From Opisthorchis felineus (lineage: Eukaryota > Platyhelminthes > Trematoda > Opisthorchiida > Opisthorchiidae): DNA of 64,000 nucleotides. The notes beneath the pieces were generated by a model. The model did no database searches, was not told the DNA's origin, and worked only from the letters and a program-made list of their open reading frames with translations. Positions within the stretch are counted from its first letter, which is position 1, and each line of letters opens with the position of its first letter. Positions 23,136-36,679 of this stretch are shown here, one piece after another. The stretch covers positions 2,281,303-2,345,302 of the forward strand of contig SJOL01000802.1 of NCBI GenBank assembly GCA_004794785.1, written 5' to 3'. The position numbers were made by a program, and so were the translations under genes.

Positions 23136-26100
23136 TTCTCCACTTCTGTTTGCGGTTTCTAAAGCGTAGTTAATATCCGAAGCGTGATTGGTTGTTTGGT
23201 GATTGTTTGACATCGCAGTTTAATTTGAACTATGTGTTAACGGCAACAGAATAACTGGTAATGTGTGTGTGAAACACCTAGAATTTGACGCAAACGTCCC
23301 TTCAGGTAACGAAATTCTCGGGTTGTCATGTCGCTATTCTCGCTTCTCGTTCTTCCAGATACTGTTTTGAGGCATGGTTGTCCAGTGACCAAATTCTCAC
23401 AAGGACAACCGACCAAGTTTTGTTGGGAAAAATTGTCCCCCGTTATAGGATAGAGCAGGTGATTCGAACGACGATCTCCATCTTCAAGCTCACGAATGTG
23501 CTTTATTTTTCAAGTTTTTTCAATATGGGTTTTGAAGTTATCATTTAGGCTTGGATGACTGAGTTAGTTTTTAAACTACCTTGAACGTTTTAATCGACCT
23601 GTCTTCAGACCGTGTCATCACACCTCAATGGGCTTTGTGCCACTAAACCCAACTGAAAAGATATTCACAGAACACTGGTAAGTCATAAAAACGCATGCTC
23701 AGAAAACAAGAAAATATAGCAATCATTTCGAAAATACTCTTGGCCTCTGGCCATTTAGAGTGCGCGTTCAAAACGTATCAATCTGATTGGACGTCTGGTT
23801 CGGTCGGTCACGTGCGCGTTAGGCCTATTGGCTCATCTGTCACACAGTTGTGTGCGGTCAAGCAATCTGACTACAAGAATCTGTCCAACGTGTAGTTGGA
23901 CTCCGATATGCACCGCAAATTAGACATTGTACGGCGAGGACTTGTTCTGTGCTGACGCTCGGAACTCGACGAAGATCGGGATAACATGCTTTATCAATCT
24001 CATTTACTAGGCATGTCCAGTTTGTGAATCAACTGTGCGGAACGTACCAAGAACCTAAACCATTGACCAAACCATGCCAAATCAACACACGAAGGGCTGT
24101 GATGGAAATGTTAGCCACTGAAATATTCCGTTTAAATGAACAGGAAATATGTGTCGGCCGAAAAAAAAACATTTCCGCTGCGCTGTTTCCTCCTGGAGGT
24201 AAAAGAGTCCCTTTGAAGACGAAAAATTGGATCTGCATAGTTAGAGTTAGGTAACTAAATCATTGCGTGTAAAAGCACGGGCAGCTGGTTGTAGTGAGCA
24301 ATCACATCAGTGTTAATTTGTAACACAGTGATAGAAACAACGGTCACCCACGGTCTCACTGCGAGAAGGGGATTTTTTGAAGAACTGCTTTCACTGAGAA
24401 AACGACTTTCTGAATATAATCAGTACTCAAGTTTTGGACAGCAACTCCATGAAATATTGGGACTGATGACGTTATCCTTGATTCCGTTGTAGAATCTCTA
24501 AAACATGGACTTTGCTACAAGTAGAAGGTTGCATGAAAATTGATGAATACCAATCATTTTCAACGAACGACTGCTCAGCGCTTTGCCTGTGTTTTTTTAT
24601 ACCATAAGGTAGCTTGACAGTGTTGAGCGTGCGGTATGCTTAGATTCGGTTTACAGCACCCGTCCATGCCAATTTTTTCTGTCTCCCAACACGATTGCGA
24701 TCCGTCGATATTGGTCTAAAGGCACCGGAAATGTCTCAGAAAACTTCTAACACACCTGAGCTCCTCACTGTCATCCACCGTTTCATCATCACCAACATCC
24801 CACAGGACCACCCCTCGAAAAATCAAATTTTGCTTCCCACTATTTTGATTCCCATGGGATGAAAGACAATAGTAGACCCACCAACAGTGACGCTATGATG
24901 TGAAGCTCAAAAATTTAGGTACCCGAGTGACCAGTTTTGATAGGTGCTTCCTAACTGTTTTACAGAGGCAGTGCTTTCAAGACAACAAATATGACAAACC
25001 GATGTATGACTGTAGAATAGATATAAACCTATTTGCCTCACTTAGTGAGCGGTGCCAATCCCATTTGCATTGGGAGCGCTACGAAGCTGACCGAACTTTC
25101 CTGCAGCCCATTTTACGGTATTCAGAGAGCTTAGGAATGAGCTTAGACGGTTTAGAAATACGGAACGAGGCACGATGCGTAGTCAAAAGCATTCAATTTG
25201 GATCGCCCTAGCATTCGGTACAAAGTAGTGCTCACATTGCTGGTTTGAAGTGAATCGAAACAAAGTTGATTCTGAATCCTACGGCGGCATGACAGAATGT
25301 CTTATCGTGTAACACCAGTCCGTGCAACAGTGTTCTAATAAGGTCCGTCCAGTTGTACCACTCCAGAACGATGCGAGAGGACTACTGCACACGAAAGATA
25401 ATCGACAAGAGAATCAAACAATAAGCACTAAGAAACCAATGGGGGAAAGGGGCGAGGAAACCTTGCAGCTGATTGATCGTGGCACAAAAAGGGTGAGACG
25501 GGGTCGGGCTAGGACATCCACTGAGGAATTTTATGACACATATCGGAATGCGTGTCTGGCAGGTTCATCGATCCGGTTGACCTGGGCTTTGACTTGAAGT
25601 TAAGTGGCTAAATTTTGAAGACAATAGGGATCAGTGGAATGGGGAAAATGCTTGAATTATAGAGATTGGGAAAACGTCCGTCAGACGGTTCTGGCTGAGC
25701 ACAGCACGTTGACACCGTAAAGTCACTCTTAGATGCAAGAAAATAAACTCAGTATCTGTCGTTAGTTGTCTGGACCATCACTGGTAATCTATTCGACCTT
25801 GACCAATTAGTATTTAATGCCATACTGTGGACCGACCATGTCCCGGTAGGTTTAATTTTCCCTGGAAGACATCGGGAAGGATTAGTTTCCTCTGAGAGTT
25901 GACCTTTACAGGAAAGGGTGGAACCTTCAAGAGACCCTTCAAGAGATAAACTAAACGTGCTGACTTCAGAAGTGACGTCCTTGAAGGGGATGAATGTATC
26001 ATCATAGAGGTCTGAGGAGCAATCTCCTTCAATCCTTAAGTTCAAAAAAAATTTGGTCTAAGGGGAAAATCATCAGAGGCATGGAGATTATTAAAATTTT

Positions 26101-27289
26101 TGGTGTAAGGTCAGGTGTTTTGTTTTGTTTTGGACGCAGTCTCACCTCACTGCTCAAGCTAGATGTCATTTCTTTTGTGGTCCACGGAATCCTCAATAAC
26201 GGCAGTGGCGTGCCACATCAAAAACTTTTTGCTTCCTTCAGGAAGGGAGCAAACGGCAGAACATGCTGGAAACAATCTTAGTTGTCACAGAGACTGCTAG
26301 TACTTAGTGCTCAGATGCATGAAAACACAATTCACACGTTTTGCATCCCGGCCTTTATTGGGACCAAAAACTGCGTCCCGGGGACATTTTTTGTCTAGCC
26401 CTATCCAGAGTTGTAGGCTAGCCCCCTCAGCATATCAGCTTCAAGTCAAAAACGGATTGAAGTTGTAGTGCGTGCGGGATGACCTCCTTGAAGCGATCTT
26501 ATTTTGATGACGATTGTCCCTTCACTTCCAAATAACACCTAAACTCAAGTGTAATTGTTGAATATGTTTCAGTTAATACGACCCCCTTACTCCAGCCATT
26601 CGACAGGACCATAAGCGACTTGTTCAATCGTTAACTCCAAAGGGTTGTTTCTCAAGAAGCCACCTGGTTTGATTTGGCTTGATATCATTCAAAGGACCAA
26701 AGCTTCCATTACTCCTCATGCTCCAAATGCTGAATCAATTGAATTGTCCTGAGGCTTCCTAAATATTCTATCAAAATACAGCCTGAAAATAACTTTCGTT
26801 AGCTTATTTAGCATAAATTTTTTGATTTAAAATGAACGTTGATACAAGCGATAAGGCAGCGAGGTAGTAATGACCAACCGCAGTACAAAACTATCACACG
26901 ACCTGATGTTTGATCGGCTGGCCGTTGCTCCCTTCGTCCAGCTAGGCAATTAGCCCCAGTCGGGGAGACATTGTTAGTGCCCAACTGAATGCCAGGTGAA
27001 CACCCATCTTATAGTAATCTCCAAATGAATGTTCCGCACAGAAGGCGCCTCATTTTTCACCTAAAACGATACTCGCTGTATCGAAGTATGTTTCTTGATA
27101 CAACCGTTCTTACAAAGTCGATGCGAGCTCTTCAACAGACCACCTCCAGTTTTGCCCCACTAGAGACATACTATTCCTATTGCTTCTCAATCGAACAAGA
27201 TGTGCGCGTAAGTGCAGTTGAACACCCAGTTGCAAATCATGTTGGAGATGGGGTAGAATGCCGGCTAAAGCGTTCGCACAAACTGGCGA

Positions 27290-27372
27290 TCAAGTCCGTA
27301 AACCTGCGGGTACGCCTATCTCACGAGCCCCAAGAAGGATGAAACTGCTAGTTGTCTTTTCAAGAGTTTTCA
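27290..27372 (+). repeat. Hammerhead repeat fragment, degenerate core
   Basis: The core reads gcctatctcacgagccccaa then gaaggatgaaactgc. CTGATGA is CTCACGA and stem II is broken, so it is inactive. Weaker matches to the rest of the unit occur back to about 27,005. It lies in the exon E-F intron. Confidence 0.5.
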
Positions 27373-28009
27373 CCTGACTTGCACTAAAACATGACTACTT
27401 TACTGTAGCCGATCTTTGCTTGTTTCATGGTCACTAACCACCCCTGAGAGATTTTTTCACCATTAAAAAGCTAGGCTGCATTGAAAGGTGTTCATGCTCT
27501 CCTGCACTAGACGGGCTGAGTATTGTAATGGAATGAAAACTCATGTAGTCAAAAACACGTCAGAAACAGCTCCAGACGATTGTTTGGGGAACAAAAGTTT
27601 GAAGATTCAACGGCTCACAGAGAATAAACAGTGCTAAAACCTTAATGGAAATGAGTTTCATTACCGTAATTTTCAAGACAGGGCTGTTTCCAGTGAGTTT
27701 TGCAAACATAGTGATAAGTGATAAGTTCTCTCACTTCATATAGTGACGATTTATCTATAAACTTTTTCATCTCTAAAGAACAAACCACTTTCGTTTGTTC
27801 ATTCTTACGGTCTTCGTTGATGGGCACAACCGTAGCTTGGATGGAATATCCGTTGAATTACTGAAACGCTTTTTTGAGCCAACCAGATTATCAAGGCTTC
27901 TCTCCAAAAGTACGGAACTATATGTGGATGTTGGGCCGTATGTTACCCAATGGGCATTTTGGAATTCCATTAGGCTAATCAGTTCTTTTTCGTTTCTCTC
28001 CATCTCTAG

Positions 28010-28148
28010 CGGAATTCATTATTTTAGCTGTCAGTATACACTACTGTCGTCTGGTTCGAACAGCACCATCCGAGTACAACGAAACTCTGTATATCAGCAT
28101 CGCATTGATTATCGAACTGACTGTCTCGGGGATTTTCAATATTGTCCG
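28010..28148 (+). CDS. GPR158-like: GPR158-like exon F: TM5, intracellular loop 3 and TM6
   Basis: The exon follows acceptor catctctag and ends at donor gtaagt. It reads EFIILAVSIHYCRLVRTAPS then EYNETLYISIALIIELTVSG. GPR158/179 carry EF.FLLWG.YLCY..R..PSA.(H/N)EP.Y at this place, so TM5, the short third loop and TM6 are all covered. In the paralogues this loop forms part of the RGS7 contact. Both ends split a codon: an incoming T, and CG passed on to exon G. The true frame is not the longest open frame of this region, so ORF length alone would miss it. Confidence 0.93.
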
Positions 28149-29542
28149 GTAAGTGGGTTTGTCTTGCAGTTGTTTCGTATCGATCTATCTTCGTGAGACA
28201 GCTGCCTCGTTTTCCAGTTCAACATCCGACTGCCTTCTGATTGGCCAAACGTAGTCGTGTAGAACCAATCAGCAGTGAGATTCATAGGCAGTCGGAAAAA
28301 TTCATCCAAACGGTATGGTTGAGCTCAAAAGCAGATCAAATGATTTGTCTCTCAGCCTGATCGCTTCTACTCATAAGCAGACCAAATGATAATTACTTAT
28401 CAGTCATTAGGACAATTTACAACTTTCAATGACAGTAGGGAGGAAGTGGATTTATGCAAGCCTGTTTTATCCAAGGCCTGCTCTGAATAGCTCTCATTTT
28501 CATCCGCAGCAAAAGTGGTGGTGACCTAAATCTAGAATAGTGCCAAAAATCCACTGTACTGTTCCGCATCTCGCAGATGCGGAACCAAATCTACGGTTTG
28601 CTCTAAGGAAAGATAGTAACTGTTTATCCGAACAACACGTTGCTTGCGATAGACTTCGCGGGTTTAAGACCAATGTCTGGCACCAATAAGTACAGCCTCC
28701 GCAGCCTTGACGATAAGCAGTTATGTTACAAGTCAGCACTTCAGTGGCAACACTTGTGGGCAGCAGCAAAGTGTAGGGTTCAAAAGTCCATATGGACAAG
28801 ATTAATTGTTTACATCCGATTCTGTGACATTCCTGGATTCATATTTCATCCACGGCAAGTAGTTCTAGTTTGGCAGGCCAGAAATAAAAAGGAAAAAAGT
28901 CAATACGTATTCTTCTGTTGAACAGTTTATGGTTGTGTTTGACCTTTTACAATTGTGGCTTGTCTATTTTGTGCCAATGTCACCATTTGGGAGAGACTAA
29001 GACTGTGTGATTGGTGACACTTTCGCTTGCCCATATCGATCATTGGGCTGCATCGTGTATTAAATTCGGAGGAATAAACTACTTACAATATTTCTAATTA
29101 TGGAAACCCCGTACATCAGGCATCCGTGCTTCCGTAATATGGGGCTGTTTGTATAGGCCTAGTCTTTACTGAATTTCCGGTTCTATCCAGAGCTAATGAC
29201 TGTTCGATCATACGTGGCTAGATCGAACAAAATATTTGGTTCTGTGTGATGACAGCCAAGAAGGAAACCATCCCACTTGTTGCTAAGCTGCCCAGAACAG
29301 GATATAGTCCGTGAATAACAGGCGGATCTGACATTCGAGGAACTGCTCAGCCCCAGGCCAGGTTGTACAACCCCGCGTTGGTGCGAACCACTGGCCGGCA
29401 TACTCTGGACGTTATGTGATCTGTGTATACTACGGCTCTCTTATGAATTTGTGTGCACTTTGGAGTTTCTGTTAGAGCACACCTATTTATCTGTCCGTTT
29501 CCTATTTACCGCGACGATGAATGCTTTCCGTCTCCATTTTAG

Positions 29543-29648
29543 GCACCTGATCTGGTATTCCGTACATCCAGACCACGTTTTCCTACTCTACTTTGCCCGG
29601 TCGCACATCACTGTTACCGCCAATTTGCTTCTTATTTTCGGCCCAAAA
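29543..29648 (+). CDS. GPR158-like: GPR158-like exon G: TM7
   Basis: One base plus 35 codons follow acceptor ccattttag and end at donor gtaagt. The exon encodes HLIWYSVHPDHVFLLYFARS and HITVTANLLLIFGPK. This is the family's TM7 signature (S.(H/Q).D...LL(Y/F)F..(T/S)H.TVT......IPKF), the strongest single match in the window. It leaves the membrane at GPK, and exon H continues VWFIYRP in phase 0. Confidence 0.95.
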
Positions 29649-32194
29649 GTAAGTCTCTTACGGTTTTATCGGTCAGCTTGGATCTGCATGGCATACAAAT
29701 GGTTGAAGAACTTCAGGCTTAGTTTTGCAGGGCTTTTGTTCAACGTTTCACCCGCTGCTGAGTCGCGTGGGGCTTGCGAATACGGGTATGATCAAACGTG
29801 TTGGTGAACGAAGCGCACATGACAGAGACTTACTGAACAAAGTGCAGCGGTCCTGCGCGCATTAGCGTGCGTTCGCGCACTCACTTCCAATTGGTTAAAC
29901 AGATTATTGCACCTGAGTAATTGATTGCTAACCAGAGCGTTCATTGGGCCATTCGGATCTCTTTTGATTGGTGCGCAGCCTCAACGAATGAGAGTACAAC
30001 GGTCTGCGAGATTGTTTTTAATTAACCAGGTTTATTTTTATTGGTTCATGGTCAGGTACTAGGAGCCAAACCTGATGCGGGACCTGAGAGGTAGATTATT
30101 CAAAATTTGTCTGCGGTAGGTTAATTGGGCAATACTCTTCGGAGCGATAGTGTTCTATCTATTGTCTCTTTAATGCGGATTCGAACATACTGACTGAGAA
30201 TAACACAGTAGTTTGTCCAGAATCGTTCGGTTAAATTTGAATTCTATCGATCCTGTTTGAAGTGCTTGCTTATCATGCCCTAGTCCCATATCGAATGAAC
30301 TGCGGACATTAGAATGCAATCAGTGGTCCTTCCAGTGGCATGAATTTGGTCAGGTAACTCCTTCCTAGCTTTGCCGACCATGCCTTATTCTCAATGAAAG
30401 TGCACGGATGATTTGCATAACTGTGCCAATCAACTAAGCTTCAACACTTTTTAACCAACCATGCGGCAAACGTGTTTAGGTGGACAGAACTTGCTGTAGC
30501 GGAACAAGTTTGAGGCTGCATGCGTTTCACTCGGCACATGCAGCACGTGAAGTAAACTGAGGACTTGGCTTCGTTCCACTGGAATTTCCGGATCTAACTG
30601 CAGTGATAAAAGGGGTCTCACCTATAAGTTCGCTCAGTTCTGAAAGCGACTAACTGCTTTTTGGAACTGTTAAAAACTTGGTTAGTTGTGATAGGGTCTT
30701 TGTTTTATTGTACACCTTACACGTGCTGTCAGGCCCATCTGATCTGTTGTTGTACAATGAATTTGGGCTCATTTCACACCGGTTGTGTCCGCAGGATCTT
30801 GGCGGCAAAAATTCTGTATCATACACCATTTGTACAGGTTGATTCCAAAATGAGCGTAACGTCATATGAAGTTTTCCTTCTGAAATGAGTTCAGAGTGAT
30901 TTAGAGGTAGAAAGAGAGACTCCATTGATGGTTTATTCGTTCTAGAGCGAGCTGTTTGGGCCAAGATGAGGCTCCATTTCCGAACGAGTTTCAATTCTGA
31001 TTAGTCGATATTTATTTCGCTTGGTCTTTCCTATCCCGGTCCCATCGATGCAACTGCAGCCCATATCTGGACGTGCATAAAAAGGTTTCATACCGAGTGA
31101 CAACAGATTTACTTTCAAGGAGAGTTACTTCATTCGAAAAAGCGAAACCACTAGGTGACTGGCCTGGCCAGTTAATTAACTCACCAGCTGGTTCATCAAA
31201 ATGGCCACACAGATAATCAGTCTTGTACGAAACAGATTGATCACTAAGTTTGTCGCACTAAAAATACCGAAATGTCTTGACGTCACAGTTGATGTCCGAC
31301 TCTGTATCGACATCCACCTCACTCTGATAGACCATTCGCAAACAGAAATGGAATGAGTATTTAGACGCGTTTTAATAATACGCTAGCTCCTAGTGTTTAT
31401 CGCATTGTAATATGCTTCTGCGAAATGAAACAATATGTGGCTGGGACTGTTGACCCAAAGGTCACGTCTAGTGAGTCTCAGCAAGAAGCTAATTTGTGAC
31501 TGAGTTTTTCAGGATCCTACCATACCTTTGCCTCAAACGTCCGGTTAGTTTCCGAACTTCTGACCCGGTTATCATCAGGTCCTTTCCACAGATTCACGAT
31601 TAGTAGGAGAACACTCGAAGTCCAGGCGACATAATTTACTTCGAACCAGTTCAGATGTTCATTTTACTGGTGTTAAATGGTCAGAAAGTTTCGTCTGATG
31701 AGTCACCGATCCTTGCGGCGAACCTGAGAATTCGGGTTGGGGCTTTTCACAATGGCTGAACCGGCTATTCCTCTCTGGCCAATTTGTCCAGATTGAGCGC
31801 ATCTCCTGAAGACAGCAAGATATTCGGACAACCTCAAGTGATTAGGAGAGCCCGTGAAAAACTCAAACCGAATATATGCATATTTCTGTCGCGTTCTCCA
31901 AACTACTGAATAAAACCAGGGATCGAACCCAGTCACCTAAGAGTAAAATGAGGTTTTTCGAGCGTCCCGTCTGGATAGTAAAAACTGGAAACACGGAGAG
32001 TGCCATTAGTTCTCTGCGTGTGCTTTCAAAGCCGGTCTTTAGGCTTCTCACGACAAAACGTTTTATGGATGAATACTACGCTAACTCGTCCCTATTCCAT
32101 ATGAACAATCGGACTTGATCGGGTATATCACAACGGAACAGTGGACAAATCGACTGGTTCCAAAGCCTCCTGGCATCCGACCAGTTTAAGATAT

Positions 32195-32310
32195 CAAAAT
32201 TGCTTTAAAGCACCCAATCTCGCTATCAGAGGCGAGGGATTGAACTATCGCGACGGCTCCTGAAGGCAGTCCAGTTAACTGCTCCGCTAAAACTGACCGG
32301 GTGGTAATTG
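32195..32310 (-). repeat. tRNA-derived sequence
   Basis: On the minus strand ttagcggagcagttaactgg (A-box-like) and gatagttcaatccctcg (B-box-like) are 40 bases apart. No complete acceptor stem was seen, so it is SINE-like rather than a tRNA gene. It lies in the exon G-H intron. Confidence 0.45.
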
Positions 32311-32789
32311 TTACATTAATTCGATCAGCTGTTGCTAAAACACACCAGAACAGTATGTGAAGGTCAAAATTACCGGGTTTGTTTGGTATACGGATGATGA
32401 ACCGACAGCGTAACGCTAAGGGTATAGGTTGTTGGTTAACAGTAAAACGCAAATCAAGTTCAGCAGTGGATAATTCGAAGACCACACACATAGACCCACT
32501 GATTTGCAAACCAAACGCGTTCGGAACGTCTGCGCACCAAAACCGTCAGTTCTCAAAAAATGTACACTGCGACGCTCCCTGTTAGGCCGACGTTCGTTCA
32601 GAGAAAAACATTAATTTATCTACCAGCAGTCGTACGATATCACTGACTTTATACTGCAACACGGTGCGTAAAATCCTGTCATCGATTAGCGGTTTGAATG
32701 CGTCAAACGGAGTTTTTATTTCAACCCATGATAAATACGAAAACGCTCTCTTCGGATAATCAAACCATCTTTTGACTTGGACTTCCCCT

Positions 32790-33190
32790 CACTCAGGCGC
32801 ATCCACCGGGACCGCTGTGCTCCATTTTAGACACGATGCGCGAGTACGCGTGTTGAGCTCGTGAAACGCGAGGCTCGTCGGGGTCTTCAGACCGCCGGTC
32901 CCATCACCAGACTTTTCACAAGATGCTGTGTGTATGTCCAGATACCTGAAAATCAAGCTTAGTCGTCCCGCCTTACACCACAAGCACAGCATGGGTGACC
33001 GACCATGGTGGCCCATACTGGCGTGTAATCGAACTGCCCTACTGGTCTATCAACAGGCTGGCCTCTGCAGTCAGAAGTTAAGTCGAGGCTGGTCATGCAA
33101 GTGCTGGACCCTGGTGGGTAGGCTGTATGGGTTGACCATCGAAAGGACAGACGTGCAAAAACCTCAGCCAAGAGTCACCCGAGCTCCACT
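32790..33190. other. GC-rich block without a recognised gene
   Basis: About 400 bases richer in G+C than the surroundings, with open frames on both strands (75 codons minus, 102 plus) and no splice sites of note. It ends about 110 bases before exon H of the GPR158-like gene. Composition suggests inserted sequence, perhaps an unrecognised repeat. Confidence 0.35.
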
Positions 33191-33302
33191 CAGTTCGATC
33201 TTCTCCGTGTTTAAAGGTTTTGCGCTAGATGCATAAATTGTTTCCTCTGCCTCTACACATTCAAGAACACATTTTTGCCTTTGTTTGGTTCTTTGCATCC
33301 AG

Positions 33303-33485
33303 GTCTGGTTCATCTATAGACCATCCAGTACAGTCACCGGACAGGGCCGTTCTCGAGCCAGCACAACTACACCCTATACCGCTGACGCAACCCTAGCCTC
33401 AGCGGGAAAATTACCCCTGACACTCAATGGGGACCTTGACATTGCGGATGTCAATCTGTCCGATATGGATCCCGAAGTTATACGC
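33303..33485 (+). CDS. GPR158-like: GPR158-like exon H: start of the cytoplasmic tail
   Basis: 61 codons, phase 0, from acceptor ttgcatccag to donor gtaagt. It starts VWFIYRPSSTVTG, continuing the KFWKL-like exit of TM7, then a Ser/Thr-rich stretch (RASTTTPYTADATLAS). It ends LDIADVNLSDMDPEVIR, matching the family's SAWSEHSLDP(G/E)DIR just before the conserved tail helix. Confidence 0.9.
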
Positions 33486-34234
33486 GTAAGTTTTTTTTGA
33501 AAAATGAAAACTTACCGAATGGTCACTGTCAGCTGCGACTAACACTCCAGTGTACTACTCATTAATATCCACATATTTGCACCCACTGCTCACCACACGC
33601 TGACATTCGTAACCTGTTTCAAGAAAATTTATTAGTTCGATCTGTTTATCCATCCGGCACGTGTGTGATAGACTGTACTGCCCGTCCAGCGAATTTGGAT
33701 TTTAGTCTGACTACTGGTAGATACATAGTAGTTTAAAACAAAAAATTGGGAGCGACGACCGTTGAACAGGTATAGCCAGAAAAACGAGCTACCTACATTT
33801 TCACAAGTAGGGAGAAGGGAATTTACATCATGCCCAGATTATTACGGGATTTTCGAAGGGCGGCCGCCATAGTCCCCGTATAATTTAGAGCGAATGATTT
33901 TCGTTGATCTCCTGCTCCGCTGTGAGCACTCCTCACTGTGCATCCCGGCATCACATCATAAGTCAAGTAACTAGTGGACGGATTTTAGGTTTTCCAGATT
34001 TCCAGTTGATGTGTGAAACCAAAAACGTTCTCGTAGGCTATAGACATCCTTGGAAAGTCAACTGATTCCGCAGTGCCAAAAATATTCCGGGAAAATTTCC
34101 GATTTTGCATTCCAGTGTTTGGTTCCAAATTTTGGTTGGTTAACGAGACGGAAGCAGACTGACCCTAGTGTTCTTTGACGGCATAATGAAAACGAGTGAT
34201 GAGTATTTTATTTCCAATTTGTGTACTTTGACAG

Positions 34235-34341
34235 CGAGAACTCAAGCGGCTCTACACTCAGATTGAGTTGTACAAGACAAAAGCCATGAGAAAGGACAAC
34301 CCGCACATCAGTAAACGACGCGGAGGTCGGAAACAACGCAG
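34235..34341 (+). CDS. GPR158-like: GPR158-like exon I: conserved C-tail helix
   Basis: 35 codons plus two bases, from acceptor ttgacag to donor gtacgt. Residues 1-18 are RELKRLYTQIELYKTKAM and 19-31 RKDNPHISKRRGG. GPR158/179 carry DELKKLYAQLE..K.K.M..NNPHL.KKR here, the C-terminal helix reported to contact RGS7. The match is near full length and fixes the receptor's identity. The terminal AG plus T of exon J makes Ser. Confidence 0.95.
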
Positions 34342-34406
34342 GTACGTCTCCATTCACTGATGGATATCACAGCCAAAATAAATTTTTTCTTACGCGTTAT
34401 TATTAG

Positions 34407-34455
34407 TGGTAGAGGAAAGACGGCAAAACTTGCCGGCCCAGCACAACCAGCTGAG
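34407..34455 (+). CDS. GPR158-like: GPR158-like exon J: short basic tail exon
   Basis: A 49-base exon after a 65-base intron, acceptor tattattag, donor gtcagt. It encodes GRGKTAKLAGPAQPAE and ends in phase 0. The donor is weaker than its neighbours' but the phase is right. No homology is needed to call it: it is the in-frame continuation between two accepted splice sites. Confidence 0.7.
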
Positions 34456-35671
34456 GTCAGTTCCGTTTTTCTATCGATGGACATAAAACATCGCGTGAGA
34501 ACGTCTCAGGTTGACGTCAAAGAATAATAGTTCTCCTCATTCTGGGCTAGGAGCGGTACAAACTCGAAATGTTGTGCACAAGTTGTACTTGTTTATTGGT
34601 TGTTTCTTCCGTCGTTTTTCTAAAATCGCATGTAATTATCACGGAAAATTCAGGACGTATAATATCACCAGGTCTTATTGTTAGTTTTCGTAGTTAACCG
34701 GTAATATGTGGCTATAGCAGTTTCAGAACCTGAATATGGTATAATCTGGGACCCTAACCATGAAATTCATGCAAAGTATGCATCCTTGAGCATACTTTCT
34801 CAGACTGAATTCAACTTTCATTGATGACTTAATCCTGAGAAACGAGCACGATCAGCCAATAAACGCTTGAATCTTATTTGAAGCCCCCCGACCAATCATA
34901 AGGTAGTTCACGGTGTACAGTTGAAGGTCAACGCAAGCCATAGTCATCCAATCAGGAGCTTCATTTGTTTTAGTCCGTAATGAAAATTGACAGAATGGGT
35001 ATTGCAAACAAATGACCACCGCGTGACACACTGGACAGACCGAACGGACCAATCAGCAGTCGAATCAGTCACAATCCGTGAATTCGTATAACCAATGCAG
35101 AAATTGGAATGGAAGCCTGTAAGATTGTACACTAGTGAAGGCGGAGTGGTTTTGCCTAACAAAATGCGAATCTTTAGGGGTGAATTGTAGCTTTTTCCTG
35201 ATTGATTTCCAGGGTTATGACAACAATTGACTCTTCGAAATCACCCAGCAGCATGTTGGTCGGAACGATAGGTTCACAGTGTAGATAGCATAAAGGATAA
35301 ACGGTACTTTTCCGAAATGGTTTTCGGTAAATTCGTGTCCAGGATGCTTTACTCTTCCCTGTGCAAAATGAATCTGTTTAATTCTTTTGTGCATTTACTT
35401 TACGGACTGCATGCAACATAACCACATTGCCTTGTTCAGCCATGCGAAGTTGAAGGCACTGGCGACGGCGACTAAAGGTGTTGCCTTGGCCACTATCTGC
35501 ACGTACGCTTTGCAAGTGTTAGCCCGAGAAATCGCAGAGCTCTAAAACCAACAACAGTAAGTGTGTAGCATCCAAAATGTAACCTCTTGCCACTGGATTG
35601 AGTGCGAATGACCGCTGGAGATCGACTGCAGGTTCACATACCAAGCCCTGGTCCATAAGCCAACTGAAACA

Positions 35672-36130
35672 CGTTCTCAAAATACACTCATTTGCACACC
35701 GATTTGGTTCTAACTGGAGACCGGCTGAAAACCTCGTTTCTGATATTGTCCAAATGAACGTGCTGTACAAACGCCACCGGATGTTTCAGTTGGTACAGTA
35801 CTTGAATTATTGCGGTACACTGAACTTACAGCTAGTAAGGTGGCTGAAATCAATTCGGCAGCCGACGGCCGGTTTCGATCAACTTAGGCTCATCAGGTAG
35901 GCACAAGTCTACTTGAACCCACATTGCACGTGATGGGTGAAATACACTCATTTACAAATTAGGTTAGTGCTAACGGGAGACTCAGCTGAATACAGCGGAA
36001 CTTGTGTAAACTGAAACAACAGCTTCAAGTCAACACAGCTGAGTCTCTCATTAAAAGCAAAGTGCACTTTTCCAATTGTGTGAAATGTGGGTTCAAGTAG
36101 AACATGAGGTTGACGGGAACTCAGGGCCAC
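35672..36130. repeat. Hammerhead repeat, inverted pair (reverse full unit, forward partial)
   Basis: A reverse unit (35,672-36,000, with the degenerate ribozyme at 35861-35902) is followed after a short gap by a forward piece (about 36,043-36,130) carrying ggttcaagtagaacatgagg. The forward piece stops before the ribozyme core. The pair lies in the exon J-K intron. Confidence 0.65.
35861..35902 (-). ncRNA. Degenerate hammerhead ribozyme
   Basis: On the minus strand GCCTAC-CTGATGA and GAAAC are kept, but stem II is disrupted (GCCTAAGTTGATC). The cleavage triplet GTC is GCC, losing U16.1. One stem I pair is mismatched. Predicted inactive relic of the same family. Confidence 0.5.
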
Positions 36131-36649
36131 AGAGAGGCACGACGAACCATCGGTGTAGTTGACGGACTATGGCGAATTAATGCATTCGGTTTGCATTCGG
36201 TTTTGGATGTTCTTTATCAGAAAATGGCTTTCACGGAGCGGTTAACCGTTTATTTCTGGGGTCGAAAACCAACAGTATCAAAGTGGTTCTTGTTCGGGTG
36301 CATAATGACCCGGGATTTTGTGTTTAGTTCTTTCTTGGTTAATTTTACTTCGGATCAGCGTTGTGTTTCGGGTGCTAAACCATCCCGAAATTTTCCGTGT
36401 TAGCCTGTGGGAACGAATTGTTTTCTCGCGTGTTTTATTTGTCAAAGTGCGAGAATTCCCCCCCCCCAGAATTTTCCACACTGCTTCACGAGTCAAAGCA
36501 CCTAATAGTGTTTCCAAGTTATGGCTTAATCGGAGCTATCGGTTCTTCTGATTTCAAAGGTTTCCGAGCGACGTTCCAAGTCAAATTTGACCCGCCAGTT
36601 CGAAAGCCAAGGCCAGAGTGTTTCGTTTTGGTCACACGATCGAGCACTT

Positions 36650-36679
36650 ACACACTTACACACACACACACACACACAG
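36650..36679. repeat. (CA)n microsatellite
   Basis: About twelve CA units with an interruption (cttacacactta) at the left. It lies in the exon J-K intron. Confidence 0.95.

Larger units (their letters stand above)
22875..28009 (+). other. Intron E-F, longest of the GPR158-like gene
   Basis: 5.1 kb with a dispersed repeat fragment near 23.1 kb, a degenerate hammerhead repeat at 27.3 kb and several chance open frames (24,900-25,211; 25,322-25,597) without recognisable motifs. Confidence 0.6.

Noticed and set aside
24900..25211. 103-codon plus-strand frame inside intron E-F
   Set aside because: No family match or splice context, and it would break the receptor's phase.
31690..31730. CTGATGAGTC sequence resembling a hammerhead core
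   Set aside because: Followed by GAAC instead of GAAA, with no pairing stem I or stem II.
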